Positions 33,729 through 42,500 of a DNA stretch of 64,000 bases are shown here, piece by piece (position 1 is the stretch's first letter; the number at the start of each line of letters is the position of its first letter). A program made the position numbers and the translations under genes. The notes beneath the pieces are model-generated. The model was not told the origin of the DNA, made no database searches, and was given only the letters and a program-made list of their open reading frames with translations. This DNA comes from an uncultured Anaerolineae bacterium (GTDB lineage Bacteria; Chloroflexota; Anaerolineae; CG2-30-64-16), in NCBI GenBank assembly GCA_937124585.1, contig CAKZKT010000154.1, forward strand, positions 1-64,000, read 5' to 3'.

Positions 33729-35531
33729 TTGTCGTACATCATTGACTTCCAACCCGTAGGCCGCCGTGGGCCGTGTCCCGAGGGTGGCACGCTGCTGGAC
33801 GCCGCGCGCGCGTTGGGCGTAGACCTGGCCAGCGTCTGCGGCGGGGTCGGCTCGTGCGGGAGATGCCGGGTGCAGCTGGTGACGGGCGAGTTGACGCCCG
33901 TCACGGTGAACGAAGAGGCGGAGCTCACGGCCGAGGAGCTGGCCCGCGGCTACCGGCTGGCCTGCCTGGCCGAGCCGCTGAGCGACTGTCGCATCTCTGT
34001 GCCGTCCGAATCGCTCACCGCGCTGCAACGCACCCAGGTGGAAGGGCTGGAGGTGCCGGTGGCGGTCGAGCCGAGCGTCGCAAGCTATGTCGTCGCCCTG
34101 GACCCGCCTACCCTGGAGGACCTGCGCGGTGACGATGAGCGCCTGTGCCAGGCCGTGCACGCGGCGATCGGCATCCCCGTGCGGCTGTCCGACCTGGAAG
34201 TGGCCCGGCTGGCGACAGCCGCGCTCCGCAGGCTGAACTGGCGCGCGCGCGTCGTCCTGCGCGAGGACGAGATCATCCACGTCGCCGCGGCCGATGCGCC
34301 CTGGTTGGGCCTGGCGGTGGACATCGGCACCACCAAGATCGCCGCCTACGTGGTAGACCTGGGGACGGGCCAGACGCTGGCCGCGCGCGGGGCCATGAAC
34401 CCGCAGATCGCCTACGGCGAGGACGTCATCGCCCGGCTGATGTACGCCGACAAAGGGCCGGACGAGGCTGCGCGCCTGGCCGCTTTGCTGGCGGATGAGT
34501 TGAGCCGGCTGGCGGCGGACGCGTGTGCCGAGATCGGCGCGCAGGCGACCGACATCGTGGATGCCGTGATCGTTGGTAACACCGCCATCCACCACCTGTT
34601 CCTGCGGTTGCCCGTGCGCCAACTGGCCGAGGCGCCCTATGTGCCGGCCGTGCGCGCGGCGGTGGACGTCAAGGCGCGCGAGGTGGGCCTGCGGATCGCG
34701 GCGGGCGCGTACGTGCATCTGCTGCCCAACATCGCCGGCTACGTGGGCGCGGATCACGTGGCGATGCTGCTGGCCACCGGCGTGGCCGACGCGACCGAGA
34801 CGACCCTGGCCATTGATATCGGCACCAACACCGAGATCTGCCTGGCCCATCGCGGCCGGCTGACCAGCCTGTCGTGCGCGTCCGGCCCTGCGTTCGAGGG
34901 CGCGCACATCACCTTCGGCATGCGCGCCGCGCCGGGCGCGATCGAGCGGGTGCGCATCGCCGACGGCCGGGTCGAGATCAAGACCATCGGCGACGAGCCG
35001 CCGGTGGGTGTGTGCGGGTCGGGCATCCTGGATGCCATGGCGCAACTGCGCCTGGCCGGCGTGCTGGACGGCCGGGGCCGGCTGACGGGCCCGCAAGTCC
35101 GCCAGGCCAACGGCGACGCCGAGTTCGTGCTGGCCGACGAAAACAGATCGGGCAACGGCCGCGCCATCACCGTCACCCAGCACGACATCCGCGAGCTGCA
35201 GCTGGCCAAAGCCGCGATCCGCAGCGGGATCGAGGCGTTGCTGGCCGATGCCGGGATCACGGCCGCGGACCTCCGGCGGGTGATCATCGCGGGCGCGTTC
35301 GGCACGTACATTGACGTCGGCAGCGCCATGACCGTCGGCCTGCTGCCCGTGCTGCCGCACGAACGGATCACCCAGGTGGGCAACGCGGCGGGCACCGGCG
35401 CGCGGCTGGCGCTGATCTCGCGCGCGCAGCGCCGCAAAGCGCAGGCGATCGCCCACAGCGTGCGCTACCTGGAACTGGCGCGCACGCCGAAGTTCATGCG
35501 CAGCTTTGCGGAGGCGATGTATCTGAAGTAG
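33729..35531 (+). CDS. [2Fe-2S] ASKHA reductive activator of corrinoid proteins (RACo-like, DUF4445)
   Basis: This protein of about 600 residues starts with a ferredoxin-like domain with Cys37, Cys43, Cys46 and Cys79 (CX5CX2CX32C), followed by a linker and the DUF4445 ATPase region (AVDIGTTKIAAYVVD near 196, AIDIGTNTEICL near 358, GICGSG-type loop near 423). Such activators reduce inactive cob(II)alamin using ATP and an electron donor, and are the fourth component of O-demethylase systems. The start is uncertain. TTG at 33729 has GGAGG nine bases upstream; GTG at 33720 or an ATG inside the transporter gene are alternatives. It ends the operon. Confidence 0.9.
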   Translation: MSYIIDFQPVGRRGPCPEGGTLLDAARALGVDLASVCGGVGSCGRCRVQLVTGELTPVTVNEEAELTAEELARGYRLACLAEPLSDCRISVPSESLTALQRTQVEGLEVPVAVEPSVASYVVALDPPTLEDLRGDDERLCQAVHAAIGIPVRLSDLEVARLATAALRRLNWRARVVLREDEIIHVAAADAPWLGLAVDIGTTKIAAYVVDLGTGQTLAARGAMNPQIAYGEDVIARLMYADKGPDEAARLAALLADELSRLAADACAEIGAQATDIVDAVIVGNTAIHHLFLRLPVRQLAEAPYVPAVRAAVDVKAREVGLRIAAGAYVHLLPNIAGYVGADHVAMLLATGVADATETTLAIDIGTNTEICLAHRGRLTSLSCASGPAFEGAHITFGMRAAPGAIERVRIADGRVEIKTIGDEPPVGVCGSGILDAMAQLRLAGVLDGRGRLTGPQVRQANGDAEFVLADENRSGNGRAITVTQHDIRELQLAKAAIRSGIEALLADAGITAADLRRVIIAGAFGTYIDVGSAMTVGLLPVLPHERITQVGNAAGTGARLALISRAQRRKAQAIAHSVRYLELARTPKFMRSFAEAMYLK

Positions 35532-35542
35532 GGGCGGGCGTT

Positions 35543-35572
35543 TCCGGCGCCAGATGCACCTGACGCCGGAAG
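35543..35572. terminator. Bidirectional hairpin between convergent genes
   Basis: TTCCGGCGCCAG (35543-35554) pairs with CTGACGCCGGAA (35561-35572), with one mismatch and loop ATGCAC. It lies in the 65-base gap between the activator gene and the leftward TDT-family gene, where a shared terminator is expected. No T-run is present. Confidence 0.6.
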
Positions 35573-35596
35573 TCCTTGCCCGTCATGCGGATCCGG

Positions 35597-36688
35597 CTAA
35601 TGCGCCGGCGCGAAGACCTGGCCGGAGATCACTCCGCGCAGCGTCCTGAGGAGCACGAGCCCCCACACCACCAGCAAAAAGAGGACCACCCCGTAGTAAA
35701 CGGCCTGCAAGAAGGCGAATCCGCTCGTTCGCCAGGCCACCCCCGAAGCCACCCCCAGCGCGCCCGACGGGAACGTGAACGCCCACCATGACAACGCGTA
35801 GGGCAGATTCTGCTGCCGGATGTAATGCGACACCACCAACAACGCCATGACGAACCACCAGGCCGCGAAGCCCCAGGTCATCAGGATGCCCAGCTTCGCC
35901 AGCGGCGCGAAGGCTTGCAGGCTGATCCCCAGCAGCGGCATGTGCTCGAAAAGCTGCAACAACTTCGCCAGGTCCACGGCCAGGATGGCGGGCGGCGCAA
36001 TGCCGATGAAAAAGGTCGCGGCGAACCGGCTCATCGGCAATTCCTCAAAGATGTAGCGGTGGTAGACGGCCGCGCCCACGAACAGGAACAGGAAGAAGCC
36101 CACGCCGAGGCCGGCCATGCACAGGCCGAAGACCCAGTCGGCCTGGGCCGGGAAGATGTGGGCCAGCTCCAGGCCGGCGACCGGGATCAGCAGCTTGGAG
36201 ACGGGCGGGATGTACCAGCCGAAGTTCGCGTGGCTGAGCTTGATCCCCGCGTGCCGGTAGATGCGTTCCAGGATCACGAAGCCCATGCCGAAGATGGCCG
36301 TCGCGCCGATCAACCACAGCCAGAGTGCGATCTGCTGTGAGACGGATGGCGCGAAGAACAGGTCGGGATACCTGAGCAGATCGAGCGCGAGGATGATCAA
36401 TGAAATCGGCATGGTGGGAAAGAAGTTGGCCGCGACCGGGTGATTCAGATCGTTGCGCACCGCGGCCGGGAACCTGATGAAGCGCCATAGCCACGGCGGC
36501 AGCATCACCAGGAACATCGCCGCGGCGATGACCGTGAACGCGCCGGCGACCGGCCTGACGATCCCCGCGGGGATGAAGGAGATGGCCAGCGGGATCACCG
36601 CGGTGCCCATCACGGCTGCGAACCAGGCCGGGCTGAAGTGCTGCGCGATTTCGTTGAACGAATGCTTTTTGGTTGTGGCTGTGCTCAT
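35597..36688 (-). CDS. TDT/SLAC1-family membrane transporter (TehA-like)
   Basis: This 363-residue protein has about ten membrane helices and the pattern of the tellurite-resistance/dicarboxylate transporter family (early FSPAWFAAVMGTAVIP, later WWAFTFPSGALGVASG near residue 305). The family includes anion channels and C4-dicarboxylate or sulfite exporters; the exported ion cannot be deduced. It is transcribed opposite to its neighbours, with a weak ribosome region. Its link to the methyltransferase genes is only positional. Confidence 0.9.
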   Translation of the reverse strand: MSTATTKKHSFNEIAQHFSPAWFAAVMGTAVIPLAISFIPAGIVRPVAGAFTVIAAAMFLVMLPPWLWRFIRFPAAVRNDLNHPVAANFFPTMPISLIILALDLLRYPDLFFAPSVSQQIALWLWLIGATAIFGMGFVILERIYRHAGIKLSHANFGWYIPPVSKLLIPVAGLELAHIFPAQADWVFGLCMAGLGVGFFLFLFVGAAVYHRYIFEELPMSRFAATFFIGIAPPAILAVDLAKLLQLFEHMPLLGISLQAFAPLAKLGILMTWGFAAWWFVMALLVVSHYIRQQNLPYALSWWAFTFPSGALGVASGVAWRTSGFAFLQAVYYGVVLFLLVVWGLVLLRTLRGVISGQVFAPAH

Positions 36689-36836
36689 AGATCACGCTTG
36701 CTGGATAAAATGTTGCGAGCCCGCTGAAGCAAGGCTTCGCAAACTATGATGCATGGCCCGCGCAGAAGGTTACTGATGACAGCCTCTATGCCGGCCGTGC
36801 CGGGTGATGACGTCTTTCATCTTTTTGAGGGAAGCT

Positions 36837-36865
36837 TGTTGCCTGGTACTGGCCATGCTATAGTG
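36837..36865 (+). promoter_or_regulatory. Candidate promoter upstream of the UroD-like genes
   Basis: TTGTTG (36837-36842) and TATAGT (36860-36865) are 17 bases apart. RNA would start just before the possible mobile element and run to the methyltransferase-like gene at 37089. Confidence 0.45.
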
Positions 36866-36868
36866 CGT

Positions 36869-37004
36869 CAGATAAAGATTCGGGGGTCATGACTCGGCCC
36901 CCAGAGTATCACAATTCGAGCGGTTTTGCTCTACTCGAGAGCATGGCATCTCTCGCCCATCTTGTCCAGTTGGGCACAGCCCAAAATCACGGATCTTTAT
37001 CTGA
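36869..37004. mobile_element. Possible MITE-like element of 136 bases
   Basis: TCAGATAAAGATTC (36869-36882) and GGATCTTTATCTGA (36991-37004) are inverted copies with 13 of 14 bases matched, 108 bases apart. Inside are smaller stems such as GGGG(N11)CCCC near 36883. No transposase is present. Terminal inverted repeats around a short non-coding core are the form of a MITE, but a target-site duplication was not found. Confidence 0.35.
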
Positions 37005-37102
37005 ACTTCTATATGATGGGCTGGGACGGCGAAGGCCGTCCGACTCCTGCAACGTTGTACGATCACGGTCTGGAATGGGTGCTGACGCATGGCATATCAT
37101 GA
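36893..37102 (+). pseudogene. Orphan C-terminal peptide of unknown family
   Basis: An open frame with no start codon until 37013 reads protein-like at its end (ITDLYLNFYMMGWDGEGRP, then LYDHGLEWVLTHGIS) and stops at 37102, overlapping the first bases of the next gene. The composition looks like a real C-terminus rather than chance, but the family is not recognised. It may be the end of a gene lost by deletion or insertion. Confidence 0.25.
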
Positions 37103-38369
37103 CAATTGGATTATCCACCCCGACGATATCCGTATCCTGCGCGACCTGCTGAAACGCCAGCGCGAGATCGCGGCCGACCCGATCATGGCGGAACGGCGCC
37201 GCCTGTGGACCGAACACGCGTCGCTGCGCAGCCGGCGGCCGATGATCCTGGCCGAGACGTGCGGCGTGCTCGATGAGTGCGTGCCCGTCTCAACGCTGCG
37301 CTGCCGGGAACCGTGGGCGCGCAGCATGGAGCGCGGCCTGCGCGAGCTGATCTTCCGCTACGAGTCGGTGGGCGACGATTTCGTCGTCGAGCCGCGCATC
37401 CGCTACGGTTGGTTCATCGAGATCGGCGACTTCGGCGTGCAGACCGAGCACCACCGCGGAGAGAACGACGGCAGGCTGGGCAGCTACAAAGTAGATCCGC
37501 CGATCAAGGACCTGGATCGCGACCTCGACCGGCTCCACTTTCGGTCGCTGCGGGTGGATCGGGAGAAGACGGCGGCCTGGGCGGCCCTGCTGGAAGAGCA
37601 GTTCGGCGACATCCTGCCGCCGGTCAACCGCGGCTGGTACTGGTGGACGACCGGCCTGACCATCACCGCCATTGACCTGATCGGCCTGGAGCAGATGCTG
37701 GTCGCCATGGTCGAGAAACCAGCCGGCCTGCACCGCTTGATGGCCTTCCTGCGCGACGAGATGCTGAATTTCCTGGAGTGGTTCGAGGCCGAGGGGCTGC
37801 TGCCGCCCAACAACGAGGACGACTACGTCGGGTCGGGCAGCATCGGCTACACGCGCGAGCTGCCGGCCGCGGATTGGCAGCCGGGCCAGCCCGTGCGGCT
37901 GCGCGACATGTGGGGCCTCTCCGAGTCGCAGGAGACGGTCGGCGTCTCTCCGCGCATGTTCGAGGAGTTCGTCTTCCAGTATCAGTATCCGATCATCTCT
38001 CGCTTCGGGCTGAGCTACTACGGCTGCTGCGAGCCGATTGACCGGCGGATCAAGATCATCAAGCGGCTGCCCAACCTGCGCCGCCTCTCCGTCTCGCCGT
38101 GGTGCAACCAAGAGGTGATGGCCGACGCGCTGGGCAAAGACTACATCTTCTGCCGCAAGCCCGCGCCGTCTCTGATCAGCACGGCCGTGTGGGACGAGGA
38201 CGCGATCCGGCAGGATCTGCGCACGACGGTGCGGATCGCGTCCGCAGCCGGCTGTCCCCTGGAGCTGGTGATGAAAGACGTGCACACGCTGGCCGATCAG
38301 CCGTGGCGGTTGGGCCGTTGGGTGCAGCTCGCGCGAGAGGTATGTTTGGAGCTGGGGACATATCATTGA
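37089..38369 (+). CDS. UroD-superfamily protein, divergent methyltransferase-like
   Basis: This 426-residue protein has the UroD-like barrel (GWYWWTTGLTITAIDLIGLEQM near residue 180, LPNLRRLSVSPWCNQ near 318). A Cys pair in YYGCCEP near residue 301 sits where corrinoid methyltransferases bind zinc. A heme-pathway role is unlikely, because the gene is in a pair with another UroD-like gene and no other heme gene is near. The pair (this and 38378) are separated by 8 bases and are probably co-expressed. The substrate is unknown. Confidence 0.85.
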   Translation: MAYHDNWIIHPDDIRILRDLLKRQREIAADPIMAERRRLWTEHASLRSRRPMILAETCGVLDECVPVSTLRCREPWARSMERGLRELIFRYESVGDDFVVEPRIRYGWFIEIGDFGVQTEHHRGENDGRLGSYKVDPPIKDLDRDLDRLHFRSLRVDREKTAAWAALLEEQFGDILPPVNRGWYWWTTGLTITAIDLIGLEQMLVAMVEKPAGLHRLMAFLRDEMLNFLEWFEAEGLLPPNNEDDYVGSGSIGYTRELPAADWQPGQPVRLRDMWGLSESQETVGVSPRMFEEFVFQYQYPIISRFGLSYYGCCEPIDRRIKIIKRLPNLRRLSVSPWCNQEVMADALGKDYIFCRKPAPSLISTAVWDEDAIRQDLRTTVRIASAAGCPLELVMKDVHTLADQPWRLGRWVQLAREVCLELGTYH

Positions 38370-38377
38370 GGAATAAC

Positions 38378-39430
38378 ATGGACGCACGCACTGCCCGCAA
38401 CCGGCGTTTTCTGACCGACCTGTTTGCAGGCCCCGTTCCCGGCCACGCCATCATCATGGATCCCGAGCCGCGCGAGAACGCGCTGCAGCGCTTCGGCGAC
38501 TTCACGCTGGGGCTGCGGCCGCAGGCCGAATGGCTGGCGTATCTGCTGCGGGACTACGAGGATCGCTTCCGCTGGCACGAGGCGCTGGACGACGACAGCG
38601 TGCCCTACGTCAAGCTGAGCACGGGCACGCAGCTCTTCGCGGCCGCGTTCGGCTGCCCCGTCCACGTGTACGAGGACTCGCCGCCCGCGGCCCCGCCGCT
38701 GGTGACGACGCCGGAGGAGGCCGACCGGCTGACCGTGCCCGGCCTCGACGCGGCGCCGCTGGCGCGCGTCTTCGAGATGGTCCGGCTGGTGCGCGAGCGG
38801 GTTGGCCCCGATGTGCCGATCAGCGTGCCCGACATCCAGAGCGCGTTCGACATCGCAGCCCTGATCTGGCGCAAGGAGGACCTGTGCGTCGCCACGAAGC
38901 TCGCGCCGGATGCGGTGCAGCGCCTCGTCGAGAAGTGTCAGGCGCTCCTGATCCGCTTCTTCGACGCGTTCATGCGGGAGGTGGGCGAGGTCAACCTGTG
39001 CCACTGCCCGACCGCCTGGGCGCCGCCGGCGCTGGGGGTCTGGCTGTCGGAGAATGAGGCGGGCGCGATGTCGGTGCGCATGTTCGAGGCGTTCTGCCTG
39101 CCGGGCCTGGTCGAGCTTTCGGAGCGGTACGGCGGGCTGTTCGTCCATTGCTGTGCCACGGCCGACCATCAGTACGGCAGCTTCAAGAAGATCCCCAACC
39201 TGCGCGGGATGAACCGGGTATTCCAGAAGCCCGGCCCGCGGCCGGCCGTCGAGGCCTTCTCCGGCCAGACTGTGCTGATGATGGCCTGGATCGAGGAGGA
39301 CACGGCGCACGAGATGCTCGACATGGCACGGCCCGACACTCGCTTCCTGTTCAACACGCCCGGCCGGCCGTTGGACGAGGCGAAGGCCACGCTGGAGCGC
39401 CTGCGCGAGCATTGCGCCCGCCCGGCGTAA
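38378..39430 (+). CDS. UroD-superfamily methyltransferase-like protein with HxC motif
   Basis: This 350-residue UroD-like barrel has the HxC-type motif FVHCCATADHQ near residue 251, as in MtaA/MtbA and MetE-related zinc methyltransferases that activate a thiol. Other visible elements are VPDIQSAFDIAALIW near 147 and VNLCHCPTAW near 205, a second possible Cys-His cluster. The start at 38378 has GAGGAA. It follows the divergent UroD-like gene at 37089, suggesting a two-subunit or two-step system. Methyl donor and acceptor are unknown. Confidence 0.86.
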   Translation: MDARTARNRRFLTDLFAGPVPGHAIIMDPEPRENALQRFGDFTLGLRPQAEWLAYLLRDYEDRFRWHEALDDDSVPYVKLSTGTQLFAAAFGCPVHVYEDSPPAAPPLVTTPEEADRLTVPGLDAAPLARVFEMVRLVRERVGPDVPISVPDIQSAFDIAALIWRKEDLCVATKLAPDAVQRLVEKCQALLIRFFDAFMREVGEVNLCHCPTAWAPPALGVWLSENEAGAMSVRMFEAFCLPGLVELSERYGGLFVHCCATADHQYGSFKKIPNLRGMNRVFQKPGPRPAVEAFSGQTVLMMAWIEEDTAHEMLDMARPDTRFLFNTPGRPLDEAKATLERLREHCARPA

Positions 39431-39450
39431 CGCCTCCCCACGAGCGGCGG

Positions 39451-39489
39451 TCACGTGCCAGGGCATCTTGGAGAGTGCCTGGCACGTGA
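39451..39489. repeat. GTGCCAGGCAC-family inverted repeat upstream of the first GH2 gene
   Basis: TCACGTGCCAGG (39451-39462) pairs with CCTGGCACGTGA (39478-39489). One arm has an extra G (CCAGGGCA), a sign of decay. It lies in the 100-base gap between the UroD-like and GH2 genes. Confidence 0.85.
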
Positions 39490-39530
39490 ATACGACTAAC
39501 CATAGTTTCTTACGAGAGAGATGTGACCGC

Positions 39531-42500
39531 ATGACCGACGCTTTTGCACTGCGGATCAAACAACTTCTGAACGGCTGGTGGGATCTGCAGCCGGTGGCGC
39601 ACGACGACCTGTCCGTGCCGCTGACGCCGACCGCCGTGCCCACCGACGGCTGGGCCGAGGGGCGCACGGCCGTGCGCCGCTACCTGGTGCCCGGCTTTTT
39701 CACCGATCACCCCTATCCCGAGGCGTGGCGCACGAGCCGCAGCGCGTGGACGCGCACGCGCTTCGCCGTCGCCGACCTGCCCCCCAACCGCCGCGCCTAT
39801 CTGACCGTCGGGGCTGCCATCCCGAAGGCCCACATCTTCGTGAACGGCCGCAAGGTGGCCGAACAGGACGACATGTTCATCGGCGACGAGATAGACGTGA
39901 CCGCCGCCCTCCGCACGGGCGAAAACGAGCTGGCCGTTTTCCTGACCGAGCACCGCACCTTCCCCCATCCGCGGACGGGCGAGCTCAAGCTCGTGGATGT
40001 GCCGTGGGGCTGCTGCATCTCCCTGGGCCAGGCCGGCATCTGGCAGGACGTGACCCTCGAATGGCGGCCGACCGTCCATATCGCCGATGTGACGATCGTG
40101 ACCTCTGTTCGGGAGAGCCGTATCGCCGTCACCTGCGAGGCGCGCAACGCCGGCCGCGATCCGTTTGCCGGCGTGCTCGCCGCGTCGGTGCGAGACGGCG
40201 ACCGCACCGTCTTGAGCCTGCCGTCGGCCCCGCTGCGCCTGGCTCCCGGCGAGACGCAACGGCTGACCCTGGCCGCGTCGTGGGCCGATTTCCATCCCTG
40301 GCAGCCGGAGGACCCGCACCTGTACCGGCTCGTCGCCGAGCTCCGGCGCGACGGCCAGGCCGTGGACGCGCTCGCCACGCGCTTCGGCTTTCGCGAGGTG
40401 TGGATCGAGGGGCATCGCATCCTGCTCAACGGCCGGCCGCAGCGCTGGTACGGCGAGTGGTGTCACAAGACCCACGCGCACTGGCTGCGGCCGGAGTACG
40501 TGCGCCAGTGGTATCGCCAGCTCCGCGACGGCCACATGAACTACGTGCGCATGCACACCTTCCCGCACCCCGGATACTTCCTGGACATCGCCGACGAGAT
40601 GGGCATCCTCGCCTGCCAGGAGACCGCGCTCTACGGCTCCTTCGAGGGCGCGCTGAATACGCCGGACCTCTGGCCCAGGGCGGCCGCCCACGTCCGCCGC
40701 ATGGTACGCCGCGACAAGAACCACCCCTCGCTGGTGATCTGGAGCGTGGAGAACGAGATGCGCTGGGCGCTGCGCACCATGCCGGCCGCGGTCGAGGAGC
40801 TGCCGAAGCTGCGCCGCCTGTTCAACGAGCTCGACCCCACTCGGCCGGCCTATCACGAGGGTGACAGCGCTCTCTGGAACGAGAGGCAGCAGCCGATCAT
40901 CTCGCGGCACTACGGCCCGGCCTGCCACGGCTGGGGCTGGTGGGAGCGCGACCGGCCCCTGCACGCCGGCGAGCTGGGGCGCTGGCACTACGGCTCGCCG
41001 TACACCGCGCTCCTGTGGGCCGGCGATGAGGTATACGCCGACTACGAGGCGATGTGTCGCTCCATCGCCCGGGACGCGGCCCGCATCGTCGAGCTCGGCC
41101 GCGCCAACGAGGCCTCCTGTCTCTTCATCTGGAACACCTCCGGCCTGGACAACTTCCGGCCGGCCGAGGCGCGCACCTTCGCCTGGCCCGATCCGCAGGC
41201 GCCCTACGCCAAGCCGCTGGCCCACCGGCCCTACGAGAGCGAGTACGCCTGGTGGCAGGACGGGCCGGGCTACCGCCCCGGCCCCAGCTTCGAGATCATC
41301 CACCGCGCGCAACGCCCTCTGGCCGTCGTGATCTGGCAGGAGCGGACGCAGTTCTACGCCGACCGCCGCGCCGCGCACCGCTGTTTCGTCGTCAACGACC
41401 TGCCCCAGGCCGTGGCGGGCCGGCTCAGCGTGCGCCTGGAGCAGGACGGCCGCACGCTGTGGGAGGATGCGCGGCCGCTCGTCGTGCCCGCAGGCGGCAC
41501 GGCCGAGGCGACCTGGCGGGTGTCGCTCGACGCGGTGGCGCCGGATCCTGTGTCGGGCGACAGCCGCGCGACCCTCGTCACGCGCTTCGAGTGCCCTGCG
41601 GGCGCCGACGAGGTGCAGCGGCTGCTGCGGGTCGTCCATCCCCGCTGCCGGGCCGAGCCTTTGCGCCTGCCGGCCGTCGGCGTGTGGGGTGGGGGCGCGA
41701 TCGTCGGCTGGCTGGGCGCGCACGGCGTGGCGCCGTTGCTCCTGGCCGGCGAGGCCCTGCCCGATCCGCGCGACGTCCCGATCGTGGTGGTCGGCGAGGA
41801 CAGCGTGACGCCCGGCAGCCCGATCGTGTCGCGTTTCCACGACTACGTCGCGAGGGGCGGCGGGCTGCTCGTGCTGGAACAGACGCACAGCCTCTTCCCC
41901 GGCCTGGCGCTGGCCCGCATGCCGGCCGAGATGGCCCACGTGCGCGATGCCGGCCATCCCGCGCTGGCGGGGATCGGCGATGCCGACCTGCGCTTCTTCG
42001 GCGATGATCCGTTCGGCCTGCCCTCCTCCGATTCATGGGTCACCCTCTATCCGTATGTCAAGCCGACCGATGGCCATCTCGTCCGGCCGCTGGTGGATTC
42101 CAGCGGCGGCGATTTCGGCGTCGGCGGCCTGGCCTGGGCGCCGGTGATCGAAGCGCGCGTTGGCGCAGGCACGGTCATCGCCAGCCAGCTCCGTCTGGCC
42201 GACCGCCTGGACGAGCTCCCCGTCGGCGACCGGCTGCTGCGCAACGCGCTGGCCTACCTGGCGGCCGCGGCCCGTGCCGGAGCGGACGGCGCGCAAGAGG
42301 CCGAAGCGCGCACAGTCGCGGTGGACGCAACGTTGCAGGAAGCCTGGCCCGATGGCCTGACGCTCGACCTGACCCCCTGGCCTCCTCCCCCGCTGCGCGG
42401 GACGCAAGCAGCCCCTGCAGGGGAGGGGGCGCCCCCGGCCCCTCTCCCGGTGGGACAGGGGCCGGGGGAGAGGTCATCGGTGGGACAGGGGCCGGGGGAG

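Larger units (their letters stand above)
36689..37088. other. 400-base intergenic region with promoter, terminal repeats and a peptide relic
   Basis: No full gene is seen. The region separates a leftward transporter gene from the rightward UroD-like gene. It holds a candidate promoter (36837-36865), a pair of inverted repeats that may bound a small mobile element (36869-37004), and a frame that looks like the C-terminus of a lost gene (36893-37102). Confidence 0.6.

Noticed and set aside
39510-41957. Long leftward open frame opposite the first GH2 gene
   Set aside because: Its composition is Arg/Ala/Gly/His-rich without domains, while the rightward GH2 frame has clear catalytic motifs.
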